A stretch of 64,000 nt of DNA from Pelagibius sp048268885 (GTDB lineage Bacteria; Pseudomonadota; Alphaproteobacteria; Kiloniellales; Kiloniellaceae): the NCBI GenBank assembly GCA_048268885.1, contig JBLWUP010000027.1, forward strand, positions 1-64,000, in the 5' to 3' direction. Under the pieces are notes generated by a model, which did not search any database, had not been told where the DNA came from, and saw only the letters and a list, made by a program, of their open reading frames with translations. Every line of letters begins with the position of its first letter. Position 1 is the first letter of the stretch. The position numbers and the translations under genes were made by a program. Positions 1-9,264 of this stretch are shown here, piece by piece.

Positions 1-488
1 CCGGCGTCCCACTTGCGGCCGGTGGCGAGGTTGTGGGCATGGCAGATGGCGACGGCCAGCGCGTCGGCGGCGTCCGCCTTGGCCGGATTACAGCCGGGCA
101 GCAGCCGGGCGACCATCATGCCGACCTGGTCCTTGTCCGCGTGGCCGGTGCCGACCACGGCCTTCTTGACGATCATCGGCAGGTATTCGGCGACGGCGAG
201 GCCGTCCAGCGCGGGGGTCAGCAGCGCAATGCCGCGCGCCATGCCGAGCTTCAGGGTGGAGGAAGGGTTCTTGTTGGCCAGTGTCACCTCGACGGCGGCG
301 GTCTCCGGCCGGTAGGCGGCCACCACCTCGGCGATGCCCCGGTGCAGCTGCAGCAGGCGCTCGGCCAGGTCGGCCTTGCCGTCGGAAACGACGACGCCAT
401 TGGCCACGTGCCGAAGGTGATTCCCCTCGGCATCGATGACGCCCCAACCGGTATGGCGCAAACCCGGATCAAGTCCAAGTACTCGCAT
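1..488 (-). CDS. ruvC: RuvC Holliday junction resolvase (3' end beyond window)
   Basis: Endonuclease that cleaves Holliday junctions with RuvAB during recombinational repair. The reverse strand opens with MRVLGLDPGLRHTGWG, the RuvC N-terminus with catalytic Asp7. The second acidic residue, Glu67, lies in AAVEVTLANKNPSS, followed by KLGMARG. The C-terminal pair lies in KADAADALAVAICHAHN. About 162 residues are visible against a usual 165-175, so only the tail is missing at the window edge. It lies downstream of yebC on the same strand, the common alphaproteobacterial order yebC-ruvC(-ruvAB). A long open frame on the opposite strand is a GC shadow. Confidence 0.95.
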   Translation of the reverse strand, partial: MRVLGLDPGLRHTGWGVIDAEGNHLRHVANGVVVSDGKADLAERLLQLHRGIAEVVAAYRPETAAVEVTLANKNPSSTLKLGMARGIALLTPALDGLAVAEYLPMIVKKAVVGTGHADKDQVGMMVARLLPGCNPAKADAADALAVAICHAHNLATGRKWDA

Positions 489-566
489 TGCGGTCGCTTC
501 AGTTCCCCCAATCAAAGCCCGGGCGGCCAAACAGTCTTGGCCTCGCCACCGGGCCGAACCTCACGG

Positions 567-1316
567 CTAAGCGGTCAGGCGCGCCATGACGTCGTCGCTG
601 ATTTCGAAGTTGGCCGAGACCCGCTGGACGTCGTCGCTCTCGTCGAGCACGTCGAGGAACTTCAGCATGGTCTGCGCCTTGTCCTCGTCTATTTCAACGG
701 TGTTCTGCGGCCGCCAGGTCAGCTCCGCCTCGCGCGGGTCGCCGAACCTCTCGGTCAGCGCATCGCGCACGGTGGAGAAGTCGTCGGGTTCGCAGGTGAC
801 TTCGTGCTGCTCGCCATTGCTTTCGACGTTGCTGGCGCCCGCCTCGACCGCCGCCTCGAAGACGTCATCCGCCGAGCCGACGTCGGCCGGGTAGGCGATC
901 ACGCCGAGCCGGTCGAACATGAAGGACACCGAATTGGTCTCGCCCAGCGTGCCGCCGTGCTTGGAGAAGGCGGCGCGCACTTCGGAGGCCGTGCGGTTAC
1001 GGTTGTCGGTCAACGCCTCGACGATCACCGCGACGCCGCCGGGGCCGTAGCCCTCGTAGCGGACTTCCTCGTAGTTGGTGTCGTCCTCGCCACCGGCCGC
1101 GCGCTTGATGGCGCGCTCGATGTTGTCCTTGGGCATATTGGCCGCCCGGGCCGCCTGCACGGCGCCGCGCAGGGCCGGGTTCTTGTCCGGCTCCGGCAGG
1201 CCCGACTTGGCCGCCACAAGGATTTCCCGGGTGAGACGTGCGAACTGCTTGGCGCGCTTCTTATCCTGCGCGCCCTTGCGGTACATGATGTTCTTAAATT
1301 GTGAATGGCCCGCCAT
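567..1316 (-). CDS. yebC: YebC/PmpR family (TACO1-like) regulator or translation factor
   Basis: The 249-residue product has the family length and begins MAGHSQFKNIMYRKGAQDKK, the diagnostic YebC start. It continues with the conserved AANMPKDNIERAIKRAAGG and YEGYGPGGVAVIVEALTDN blocks. YebC proteins were first described as DNA-binding regulators; recent work on relatives (human TACO1, Bacillus YebC2) supports a role in relieving ribosome stalling, so the function here is family knowledge. It is cytoplasmic and precedes ruvC by 78 bases. Nothing is unusual in the sequence. Confidence 0.95.
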   Translation of the reverse strand: MAGHSQFKNIMYRKGAQDKKRAKQFARLTREILVAAKSGLPEPDKNPALRGAVQAARAANMPKDNIERAIKRAAGGEDDTNYEEVRYEGYGPGGVAVIVEALTDNRNRTASEVRAAFSKHGGTLGETNSVSFMFDRLGVIAYPADVGSADDVFEAAVEAGASNVESNGEQHEVTCEPDDFSTVRDALTERFGDPREAELTWRPQNTVEIDEDKAQTMLKFLDVLDESDDVQRVSANFEISDDVMARLTA

Positions 1317-1620
1317 AACGCGACGATCCTGATCCTACATAGTGGGACGTTAAGGTGAACAGTCTACCATATTTTGTGCGAAAGCGGGGCACTCCAGCGC
1401 AACGGATAAGCCCCCAATATGGCGACAATAGGGCGGCTTCTAGCAGTTCCCCGGCCCGATCTAAAGCCTTTCGAGCCAGCAAAACCGCGGATTGACGGCG
1501 GATCGAGGAACGTCCTTTAAGAAAAGCGACCCAGAAATGCACCGGGCCGGGTTAACGCCAAATTAACGTCGCCGCGGCACTCTCAAGGCTCGCTGACCCT
1601 TTTGCTGAGGACAAAGCCTT
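1317..1620. other. Divergent intergenic region with promoters and a CtrA box
   Basis: Gap of 304 bases between yebC (leftward) and a small rightward gene. The only distinct element I can support is the CtrA-type box near its right end, listed separately. I see no RNA gene or terminator. Confidence 0.6.
1552..1567 (+). promoter_or_regulatory. CtrA-type binding site TTAA-N7-TTAAC
   Basis: TTAA at 1552-1555, seven bases, then TTAAC at 1563-1567, an exact match to the alphaproteobacterial CtrA consensus. It lies 54 bases before the start codon at 1621, a position suited to promoter control. CtrA regulates cell-cycle, motility and chemotaxis genes in this class. That CtrA binds here is an inference from the match. 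Confidence 0.65.
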
Positions 1621-1920
1621 ATGCCGCGGCCCTTGAATATCATCGACCTGGCCATCACCGAGGAGGTGTCGAACGACGCCGCCGAGGTCGCCCGGCGCCT
1701 GGATCAGGCTGCCGATCTGGTCGAGGAGTTTGCGGAAGAGAGCGCGCTCGGCGCCCTGGACAGCCTGCTGGCCGCCGCCTCGGCGCCCCAAGACGGCGCG
1801 GTCACCGGCGCCGCCGACAAGCTGCGCCAGCTGGCGGGCGACGTCACCGACCAGACCGAGATCCTGCACTCGGAGATCGAGCGCTTCCTCGCCGTGTCCG
1901 CGGGCCAGCGCCCCAACTGA
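1621..1920 (+). CDS. Small helical protein resembling a chemoreceptor C-terminal tail
   Basis: A 99-residue acidic, Ala/Leu/Glu-rich product predicted to be almost wholly helical, with no signal peptide or membrane segment. Its end, LHSEIERFLAVSAG, resembles the LxxEVxRFLA tail that closes many alphaproteobacterial methyl-accepting chemotaxis proteins. The receptor, HAMP and signalling hairpin-tip parts are absent. A perfect CtrA box precedes it, which fits a motility or chemotaxis role. It runs toward the leftward metallophosphoesterase gene and stops five bases before it. The function is not known, and the receptor resemblance is my reading of a short motif. Confidence 0.75.
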   Translation: MPRPLNIIDLAITEEVSNDAAEVARRLDQAADLVEEFAEESALGALDSLLAAASAPQDGAVTGAADKLRQLAGDVTDQTEILHSEIERFLAVSAGQRPN

Positions 1921-1924
1921 TTGC

Positions 1925-2749
1925 CTAGCCGGGCAAAAGGTCTGGAACCGTTTCGGACAGCCGGCCGCCGAGCCTGACCGGCGCCGCGCGCCTGGCGAGG
2001 CCGGTCTTGTCATCGGTTTCCACGAAGACCCCGCAGAGCGTGCCCTCGCCGCCGGCGACGGAAAGACGCTCCCCCCTGACCTTCTTCACGAAGCGCTCGA
2101 TGGGCACGGTCTTGTCCATGCCGATCACCGAATCGTAGCTGCCGCACATGCCGGCATCGCTCTGGTAGGCGCTGCCGCCGGACAGGATCATGGTGTCGGC
2201 GGTCGGCACGTGGGTATGGGTGCCGACGAAGAGCGACACCCGGCCGTCGACGAAATGCCCGGCGGCCATCTTCTCCGAGGTCGCCTCGGCATGGAAATCC
2301 AGCACCACGGCATCCACGGTGGCGCCCAGGCGGTGCTGGGCCAGCAGGCCGGTGATGCAGGCAAAGGCGTCGTCCAGGTCTTCCATGAAGAGCTGGCCCA
2401 TGACGTTCAGCACCAGCACCTTCTTGCCGCGCCGCGCCGCGAAGACGCCGCTGCCGCGCCCCGGCGTGCCCGCCGGAAAGTTCTGCGGGCGCAGCAGCCG
2501 GGGCTCGCCGGCGATGTAGGACATCACGTCGCGCTGGTCCCAGCTGTGGTTGCCGCCGGTGATGACGTCGACGCCGGCCTCGAAGAGCTGGCGGCAGATC
2601 TTCTCGGTGATCCCGAAGCCGGAGGCCGCATTCTCGCCGTTGGCGATGACGAAATCGAGGTCGAGGCGCTTGCGCAGGCCCGGCAGGTGGGCGGCGATGG
2701 CGTCGCGCCCGGGACGGCCCACGATATCGCCGCAGAACAGAAGTCGCAT
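1925..2749 (-). CDS. YmdB family metallophosphoesterase (TIGR00282)
   Basis: A 274-residue calcineurin-fold phosphoesterase. The dinuclear metal site is visible as MRLLFCGDIVGRPGRDA (Asp8), the IANGENAASGFG block, GGNHSWDQRD and LDFHAEATSEK with VGTHTHVPTAD. This pattern defines the YmdB/TIGR00282 group, whose Bacillus member hydrolyses 2',3'-cyclic nucleotides and affects biofilm and RNase Y-linked traits; the substrate here is inferred. It follows the 5-formyl-THF cyclo-ligase gene by 21 bases, a conserved alphaproteobacterial pairing, so the two are probably cotranscribed. Confidence 0.92.
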   Translation of the reverse strand: MRLLFCGDIVGRPGRDAIAAHLPGLRKRLDLDFVIANGENAASGFGITEKICRQLFEAGVDVITGGNHSWDQRDVMSYIAGEPRLLRPQNFPAGTPGRGSGVFAARRGKKVLVLNVMGQLFMEDLDDAFACITGLLAQHRLGATVDAVVLDFHAEATSEKMAAGHFVDGRVSLFVGTHTHVPTADTMILSGGSAYQSDAGMCGSYDSVIGMDKTVPIERFVKKVRGERLSVAGGEGTLCGVFVETDDKTGLARRAAPVRLGGRLSETVPDLLPG

Positions 2750-2770
2750 GCTGAGGAGCTTTCCTTACCC

Positions 2771-3397
2771 TTATTCCGCTACCGGCTGGTCGGATGCCGG
2801 CGTGAGCACGCCCCGATCGGTGACCACCAGGTCGAGGGGCTGGTCCGTCGCCTCGCGCGGCACCGCCGCCACCTGCTGGCCGGCGTAGGCCAGCCCGACG
2901 GCCAGGATATCGCCCGCCCCGCGCAGAAGGGCAAGGCTGCGGTCATAGAAGCCGCCGCCGTAGCCCAGGCGGTAGCCCGCCGCGTCGAAGGCCAGCAGCG
3001 GCACCAGCAGCAGGGCGGGCCGCAGCTCTTCGGCCCCGGCAAGCGGCTCCTGGGTGCCGAAGTCGGCCGGCTGCAGGGCCTCGCCGGGCGTCCAGGCCCG
3101 GAAGTCGAGCGGCTGGTCCGCGCCGCGGATCGCCGGCAGCGCCAGGCGGTGGCCGCGCTCCGCGAGGGCCGCCATCAGCGGGCGCGGGTCGATTTCGTCG
3201 CCCAGGGGCCAGTAGCCGGAGACGACGGCCCCGGCCGCCGGCGCCACGGCAGCCAGGAAGTGGTCCCGCAGGGCGGCCGCCGCCGGTCCCCCAGCCTGCC
3301 GGTCCGCCCGGGCCACGGCGCCCCGCGCCGCCTTGGCGGCCTTGCGCAGCGCCCGCTTCTCTTCCTGCAGGGCTGAGAGGATGGATTCGACGGACAA
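2771..3397 (-). CDS. ygfA: 5-formyltetrahydrofolate cyclo-ligase
   Basis: ATP-dependent conversion of 5-formyl-THF to 5,10-methenyl-THF, recycling a stored folate. The 208-residue protein shows the N-terminal basic region (EEKRALRKAAKAARGA) and the signature LGYGGGFYDRSLALLR near residue 145. The start is a TTG, with no better start nearby; the ribosome site is weak. Its position directly downstream of 6S RNA and upstream of the ymdB-like gene is a classic arrangement. Confidence 0.92.
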   Translation of the reverse strand: MSVESILSALQEEKRALRKAAKAARGAVARADRQAGGPAAAALRDHFLAAVAPAAGAVVSGYWPLGDEIDPRPLMAALAERGHRLALPAIRGADQPLDFRAWTPGEALQPADFGTQEPLAGAEELRPALLLVPLLAFDAAGYRLGYGGGFYDRSLALLRGAGDILAVGLAYAGQQVAAVPREATDQPLDLVVTDRGVLTPASDQPVAE

Positions 3398-3424
3398 GGT
3401 GGGAGCTCTTCGGCTGAAAAGGCC

Positions 3425-3580
3425 GGTCAGGGCCAGCTAGGGCCCCAAGGCAGGGAATTGGTGGCGACGCCGCAAAGGCCGTTGATATATAGAATCCTCT
3501 GTGGCCTGCCTAAGCAGGTGGGCGCCATATACCGAGGCCAGGGCCCCGGCAGGGACAGCTCCCTAGAGGTTGGTATTGGC
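3425..3580 (-). ncRNA. ssrS: 6S RNA (ssrS), approximate ends
   Basis: The gap between zapA and ygfA is the conserved site of 6S RNA, which binds RNA polymerase holoenzyme. Read leftward, it can fold as one long rod. A closing helix of CUAGGG (about 3564-3569) with CCCUAG (about 3435-3440) sits beneath a CUGUCCCUG segment resembling the conserved 5' bubble strand. Beyond it lie GGCCUCGGUAUAU and a terminal hairpin CCUGCUUAGGCAGG. The length of 145-155 nt suits the family. I identify it from position and hand folding; the exact ends are uncertain. Confidence 0.6.
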
Positions 3581-3641
3581 CCCAGGGATTTCGATACCTG
3601 ACGCACCCCGCAGCGCCACCACGCGCTATTGATCCCTCTAT

Positions 3642-4004
3642 CTAGGCACCCTGGAGGCGCGCGGCAATAGCCTCGATGCGCTGGGCGCAGGCATCCAGGG
3701 CCCGGGAGGCCTGTTCGTCGGCTGCGCCGGAGGCCGGCGCCGAGGCCGCGGCCGCCGTCGCTTGGCTGCTGGTACGCCCGGCCTTGAGGCCGTCGACCTG
3801 GCGCTGGGCGTCGAACAGCTCGTCGGCGATCAGCAGGCAGGCCATGAACAGCAGGCGCTGCTCGCCGAGCTGCCCGACGCTGCCTTCCAGCTCCGCCATC
3901 TTGCCGTCGATGTGATCGGCGAGCTTCAGCAGGTGGCTTTCCTGGCCGTCGTCGCAGGTCACCTGGTAGCTGCGGCCGTGAACGTTGAGCGAAATCTGTG
4001 CCAT
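3642..4004 (-). CDS. zapA: Cell division protein ZapA
   Basis: Small FtsZ-ring-associated protein that crosslinks FtsZ filaments at midcell. The 120-residue product begins MAQISLNVHGRSYQVTCDDG, the ZapA beta hairpin. It continues through HLLKLADHIDGKMAELE into a helical coiled-coil dimer region (LLFMACLLIADELFDAQRQ). The C-terminus has an Ala/Ser-rich stretch. It lies just downstream of a DUF4164 coiled-coil gene (16 bases) and upstream of 6S RNA. Confidence 0.93.
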   Translation of the reverse strand: MAQISLNVHGRSYQVTCDDGQESHLLKLADHIDGKMAELEGSVGQLGEQRLLFMACLLIADELFDAQRQVDGLKAGRTSSQATAAAASAPASGAADEQASRALDACAQRIEAIAARLQGA

Positions 4005-4020
4005 GCCTCGGTCTCTCTAT

Positions 4021-4251
4021 CTAGCTCACGAGCTTGCGCAGGCGCCCGATGGTCGCGTCCAGGCGCGACGACACCGTCCCGGCGAGCTGCTGCAGCTGGG
4101 CGTTCTCGTGGCGCGCCGCCGCCAGGGCGTCGCGCAGCGCGGCGTCATCGCCACCCTTCTCGCCCCCGGCCCGCGCCGTCACCACCTGTTCCAGGTTGTC
4201 GATTGCGACCTGCAGCCTGTGGCTGGCTTCTTCCAATCGAGGCATTCGCAT
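4021..4251 (-). CDS. DUF4164 family coiled-coil protein
   Basis: A 76-residue product starting MRMPRLEEASHRLQVAID, heptad-rich throughout (LEQVV, LQQLAGTVSSRLDATIGRLRKL). Short coiled-coil proteins of the DUF4164 type are regularly found immediately upstream of zapA in alphaproteobacteria, and a role in division is only inferred from that. The frame stays open further upstream to 4488, but the extra residues are Arg/Ser-rich and atypical, so the ATG at 4251 is preferred. No membrane segment or signal peptide is visible. Confidence 0.75.
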   Translation of the reverse strand: MRMPRLEEASHRLQVAIDNLEQVVTARAGGEKGGDDAALRDALAAARHENAQLQQLAGTVSSRLDATIGRLRKLVS

Positions 4252-4539
4252 TCCGATCGATTTTTGGCCGCTCTCCGGCCCGTCTACCACCTCGGCGCCG
4301 CCGCGGAGTCCCGCGCGGCCAGCCGCCGCAAAGGATAGGCTTCGCCTTCGTGACCGGTCAACTCCGGACCAGAAATGACAGCGGTGCTGTCGGCGGTCGC
4401 AGGGGAAGCGGCAAAAGGCGACAGATTCCGCCCTTCTGCGGCGATATGCCGGTTGACCTAGCCGGGGCGTGGCGGCATGTTGCCGCACGAACGCGGCCTG
4501 GGCTGCCGCCCTCTGATCCCCACCACGTGGACCTTCTTG

Positions 4540-6549
4540 ATGGACGTCGTCACGTCATCCTCGACGCAAGACTACTCAGCGACCCCCGAAAAGCACCGTG
4601 ACATGGCCAACGCGATCCGCGCTCTCGCCATGGACGCCGTACAGAAGGCCAACTCCGGCCACCCGGGCATGCCCATGGGCATGGCCGACGTCGCCACCGT
4701 ACTCTTCTCGCGGTTCCTGAAGTTCGATCCCTCGCGCCCCGACTGGGCCGACCGCGACCGCTTCGTGCTGTCGGCGGGCCACGGCTCCATGCTGCTCTAC
4801 GCGCTGCTCTACCTGACCGGGTACGAGGACATGACGCTGGAGGAGATCAAGAACTTCCGCCAGCTCGACAGCCGCACCGCCGGCCACCCGGAATACGGCC
4901 ACGCCGCCGGCATCGAGACCACCACCGGCCCGCTGGGCCAGGGCCTCGCCAACGCGGTCGGCATGGCGCTGGCCGAGCGCCTGCTGAACGCGCGCTACGG
5001 CGACGATCTGGTCGATCACTATACCTATACGATCGCCGGCGACGGCTGCCTGATGGAAGGCATCAGCCACGAGGCGATCTCGCTGGCCGGCCACATGCGC
5101 CTCGGCAAGCTGATCGTCCTCTTCGACGACAACTCCATCTGCATCGACGGCAGCACCGATCTGACGGTCTCCGACAACCAGATCAAGCGTTTCGAGGCCT
5201 CGGGCTGGGATACCGCCAGCGTTGACGGCCAGGATCCGGAAGCCATCGCCGCGGCCATCGCGGCGGCGCGCGACAGCGACAAGCCGAGCCTCATCGCCTG
5301 CAAGACCACCATCGGTTTCGGCGCGCCGAACAAGCAGGGCACCGCGGCCACCCACGGCGCCCCGCTGGGCGACGAAGAGATCGCCGCCGCCCGCGACGTG
5401 CTGGGCTGGCCCTATCCCGCCTTCGAGATCCCCGAGGCCGTGCTGAACGACTGGCGCGCCGCCGGCACGCGCGGCCAGGCCGAGGTCAAGGCCTGGCAGG
5501 ACCGCCTGGCGGCCAGCGACCAGCGCGCCGTCTTCGAGCGCCAGATGGCCGGCAAGCTGCCGGAGGGCTGGCAGGACGCCATTGCCGCCTTCAAGAAGGA
5601 GGCCGCCGCCGAGGCCGCGACCGTCGCGACCCGGGTGTCCTCGCAGAAGGTCCTCGACGTCCTGGCCGCCGCCATCCCCGAGATGCTCGGCGGTTCGGCC
5701 GACCTGACCGGCTCCAACAACACCAAGGCCAAGTCCCAGAGCGTGGTGACGCCGGACGACTTCTCCGGCAGCTATGTCCACTACGGCGTGCGCGAGCACG
5801 GCATGGCCGCGGCCATGAACGGCATCGCCCTGCACGGCGGCCTGATCCCCTACGGCGGCACCTTCCTGGTGTTCAGCGACTATTGCCGCCCGGCGATCCG
5901 CCTCTCCGCGCTGATGAACCAGCGGGTCGTCTACGTCTTCACCCACGACTCCATCGGGCTGGGCGAGGACGGGCCGACCCATCAGCCGGTCGAGCACCTG
6001 GCCGCGCTGCGCGCCATCCCCAACCTGCTGGTGTTCCGCCCGGCCGACACGGTGGAAACCGCCGAGTGCTGGGAACTGGCCCTGCAGAACGAGGATGCGC
6101 CCTCGGTGCTCGCCCTCACCCGCCAGGGCCTGCCGTGCCTGCGCAAGGACACCTCGGAGAACCACTCGGCCTACGGCGCCTACATCATGGCCCCGGCCGA
6201 CAGCGAGCGGCAGGTCACCTTGATCGCTTCCGGCTCCGAGGTGCAGATCGCCTGCGAAGCGCAGAGTCTGCTGCGCGAGGAAGGCATTTCCGCCGCCGTC
6301 GTGTCGATGCCCTGCTGGGAGCTCTTCGAGCAGCAGCCGCCGCACTACCGCGACGAGGTGCTCGGCCCCGGCACGCTGCACATCGCCATCGAAGCCGGCC
6401 TGCCCTTCGGCTGGGAACGCTGGGTCGAATCCGGCGGCGGCTTCGTGGGCATGCGCGGTTTCGGCGCTTCGGCCCCGGCCAAGGACCTGTACAAGAAGTT
6501 CAACATTACCGCCGAAGCCGTCGTGGAAGCGGTCAAGACACGTATTTGA
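4540..6549 (+). CDS. tkt: Transketolase
   Basis: Thiamine-diphosphate enzyme moving two-carbon units in the pentose phosphate pathway. The 669 residues match the family length. Visible features are NSGHPGMPMGMAD at the substrate site, TTGPLGQGLANAVGMA, the ThDP/Mg motif AGDGCLMEGISHEA with DDNSICIDG, and the pyrimidine-domain blocks VREHGMAAAMNG and HDSIGLGEDGPTHQP. The start is set at MDVVTSS; a start at 4477 would add an unlikely leader, and MANAIR at 4603 is the other candidate. It heads a cluster with class I aldolase and gap. Confidence 0.96.
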   Translation: MDVVTSSSTQDYSATPEKHRDMANAIRALAMDAVQKANSGHPGMPMGMADVATVLFSRFLKFDPSRPDWADRDRFVLSAGHGSMLLYALLYLTGYEDMTLEEIKNFRQLDSRTAGHPEYGHAAGIETTTGPLGQGLANAVGMALAERLLNARYGDDLVDHYTYTIAGDGCLMEGISHEAISLAGHMRLGKLIVLFDDNSICIDGSTDLTVSDNQIKRFEASGWDTASVDGQDPEAIAAAIAAARDSDKPSLIACKTTIGFGAPNKQGTAATHGAPLGDEEIAAARDVLGWPYPAFEIPEAVLNDWRAAGTRGQAEVKAWQDRLAASDQRAVFERQMAGKLPEGWQDAIAAFKKEAAAEAATVATRVSSQKVLDVLAAAIPEMLGGSADLTGSNNTKAKSQSVVTPDDFSGSYVHYGVREHGMAAAMNGIALHGGLIPYGGTFLVFSDYCRPAIRLSALMNQRVVYVFTHDSIGLGEDGPTHQPVEHLAALRAIPNLLVFRPADTVETAECWELALQNEDAPSVLALTRQGLPCLRKDTSENHSAYGAYIMAPADSERQVTLIASGSEVQIACEAQSLLREEGISAAVVSMPCWELFEQQPPHYRDEVLGPGTLHIAIEAGLPFGWERWVESGGGFVGMRGFGASAPAKDLYKKFNITAEAVVEAVKTRI

Positions 6550-6623
6550 CCGCGCCCGCGCTTTCGCGATGTTTCTATAAGAGCCCTGCACTTTAAAGCA
6601 GGCATGCAATTGGAGGCCTAGAA

Positions 6624-7628
6624 ATGACTTCTTCTGCGCTCGCGGATACCGCTCAAGCCTTGGTCGCCGACGGCAAGGGAATCCTGGCCGCGGACGAAAG
6701 CTCCCCCACGATCAAAAAGCGCTTCGACAGCATCAAGATCGATTCGACCGAAGAGAACCGCCGCGACTACCGCGACATGCTGTTCACCACGCCCGACGCC
6801 GGCAAGTACATCTCCGGCGTCATCCTGTACGACGAGACGATCCGCCAGAAGGCCGCCGACGGCACCCCGCTGGTGAAGAAGCTGACCAAGGCCGGCATGA
6901 TCCCCGGCATCAAGGTCGACATGGGCGCCAAGCCGCTGGCCGGCCATCCGGAAGAGACCGTGACCGAGGGCCTGGACGGGCTGCGCGCGCGCCTGGAGGA
7001 ATACGCCAAGCTGGGCGCCCGCTTCACCAAGTGGCGCGGCGTCTACCGTATCGCCGACGGCATGCCCAGCCCGGGCTGCGTCACCGCCAACGCCCACGCC
7101 CTGGCGCGCTATGCCGCGCTGGCGCAGGAAGCGGGCCTGGTGCCGATCGTCGAGCCGGAAGTGCTAATGGACGGCGACCACGACATCGACGTCTGCGACG
7201 AGGTCACCGAAGAGGTGCTGCGCAGCGTGTACAACGAACTGGCGCTGCAGAACGTCTGGCTGGAAGGTACGCTCTTGAAGCCCAACATGGTGATCTCCGG
7301 CCAGGACTGCCCGGAGCAGGCCAGCGTGCAGGAAGTCGCCGAGCGCACCGTGCGGTGCCTGAAGCGCACCGTCCCGGCCGCCGTGCCCGGCATCGTCTTC
7401 CTGTCCGGCGGACAGAGCGACGCCCTGGCCACCGAGCACCTCAACGCCATGAACAAGCTGCCCGGCACGCTGCCCTGGAAGCTGAGCTTCTCCTACGGCC
7501 GCGCCCTGCAGGCGGCGCCGCTGAAGGCCTGGAGCGGCAAGGCGGCGAACCTGGACAAGGGCCAGGCGGCCTTCCTGAAGCGCGCCAAGGACAATTCCGC
7601 GGCGACCAAGGGCAGCTACGCCGCCTGA
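6624..7628 (+). CDS. Class I fructose-bisphosphate aldolase
   Basis: Cleaves fructose-1,6-bisphosphate through a lysine Schiff base. The 334-residue protein is of the eukaryote-like class I family: GKGILAADESSPTIKKRF near the N-terminus, KWRGVYRI in the middle, VPIVEPEVLMDGDHDID, and the catalytic lysine in LEGTLLKPNMV (Lys219). LSGGQSD and FSYGRALQ bind phosphate. A good ribosome site (TTGGAGG) precedes the ATG. Most relatives use a class II aldolase at this locus, so the class I type is worth noting. It lies 74 bases after tkt and 107 before gap. Confidence 0.95.
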   Translation: MTSSALADTAQALVADGKGILAADESSPTIKKRFDSIKIDSTEENRRDYRDMLFTTPDAGKYISGVILYDETIRQKAADGTPLVKKLTKAGMIPGIKVDMGAKPLAGHPEETVTEGLDGLRARLEEYAKLGARFTKWRGVYRIADGMPSPGCVTANAHALARYAALAQEAGLVPIVEPEVLMDGDHDIDVCDEVTEEVLRSVYNELALQNVWLEGTLLKPNMVISGQDCPEQASVQEVAERTVRCLKRTVPAAVPGIVFLSGGQSDALATEHLNAMNKLPGTLPWKLSFSYGRALQAAPLKAWSGKAANLDKGQAAFLKRAKDNSAATKGSYAA

Positions 7629-7735
7629 CCGGCGGTTCGGAGAATTCCGCCGCCTTGACGGCGGCCTGAAAAACGCAGGGGAACCGCCGGCCGCCGAAAC
7701 AGGGGTTGCCGGCTTCTAGGGAACGGAGACTGAAT

Positions 7736-8743
<1,008 letters not shown>

Positions 8744-8803
8744 GGGTGCCGGCTTCCCCGGTCGTCACGGCCTGGGGGAGGAGCATAGGAGCTGTACAAA
8801 TAA

Positions 8804-8831
8804 AGCGGGACCTTCGGGTCCCGCTTTTTAT
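8804..8831 (+). terminator. Intrinsic terminator after gap
   Basis: A perfect 9-bp GC-rich stem (AGCGGGACC / GGTCCCGCT) with a TTCG tetraloop, followed by a run of five T. It is placed 60 bases after the gap stop and so ends the tkt-aldolase-gap unit. Confidence 0.9.
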
Positions 8832-8843
8832 TATGATCCGACC

Positions 8844-9254
8844 ATGAGCGAACGCGTCATCATCATCCATTCCCTGGAGCAGGCGGTCACCGCGCTGAAG
8901 GCGGCGCGGGATCTGGGCTGCCCGGTTACCCTGGCCTCGCCGCCGGGGGCCGCCGCCTATACCGGCGCGCTGTGGTTCCGCGAAGTGGTGAAGCAGGCCG
9001 AGCGCGAGGTCCCCCAGGCCGAGGCCTCCTCCATCCTCGACTGCGGCGACAAGCCGGGGCTGGTCATGGCGGCCTTCCGCCAGGGCGTGCTGCGGGTGCG
9101 CTTCACCGGCCCCAAGGCGGCCGCCGACAAGCTGCGCGCCATCGCCGAGGCCGAGAGCCACCATCTGATCACCGGGCCGCTGGAGGCGCTGGACCTGATC
9201 GACGTCGCCGACAAGCCCCAGGCCTGCCGCGACTGGCTGAAGAACGAGGGATAG
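8844..9254 (+). CDS. Conserved hypothetical cytoplasmic protein
   Basis: A 136-residue protein without signal peptide or membrane segment. It alternates strands and helices in an alpha/beta pattern (VIIIHSLEQAVTALKAARDLGCPVTLASPPGA, split around residue 20) with a conserved-looking LDCGDKPGLVMAAFRQG and LRVRFTGPKAAADKL. I do not recognise a family. It starts 13 bases after the gap terminator. It is followed within 10 bases by a mini AAA ATPase gene and then by a thiE-like gene, so the three are probably one transcript. Confidence 0.8.
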   Translation: MSERVIIIHSLEQAVTALKAARDLGCPVTLASPPGAAAYTGALWFREVVKQAEREVPQAEASSILDCGDKPGLVMAAFRQGVLRVRFTGPKAAADKLRAIAEAESHHLITGPLEALDLIDVADKPQACRDWLKNEG

Positions 9255-9264
9255 GGATAGGGAT

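Noticed and set aside
33..1304. Very long rightward open frame across ruvC and yebC
   Set aside because: It is the GC-driven shadow of two clear genes on the opposite strand, with no family features.
4576..6609. Long leftward open frame over transketolase
   Set aside because: His/Gly/Val-rich composition without motifs, covering a certain gene in the other direction.
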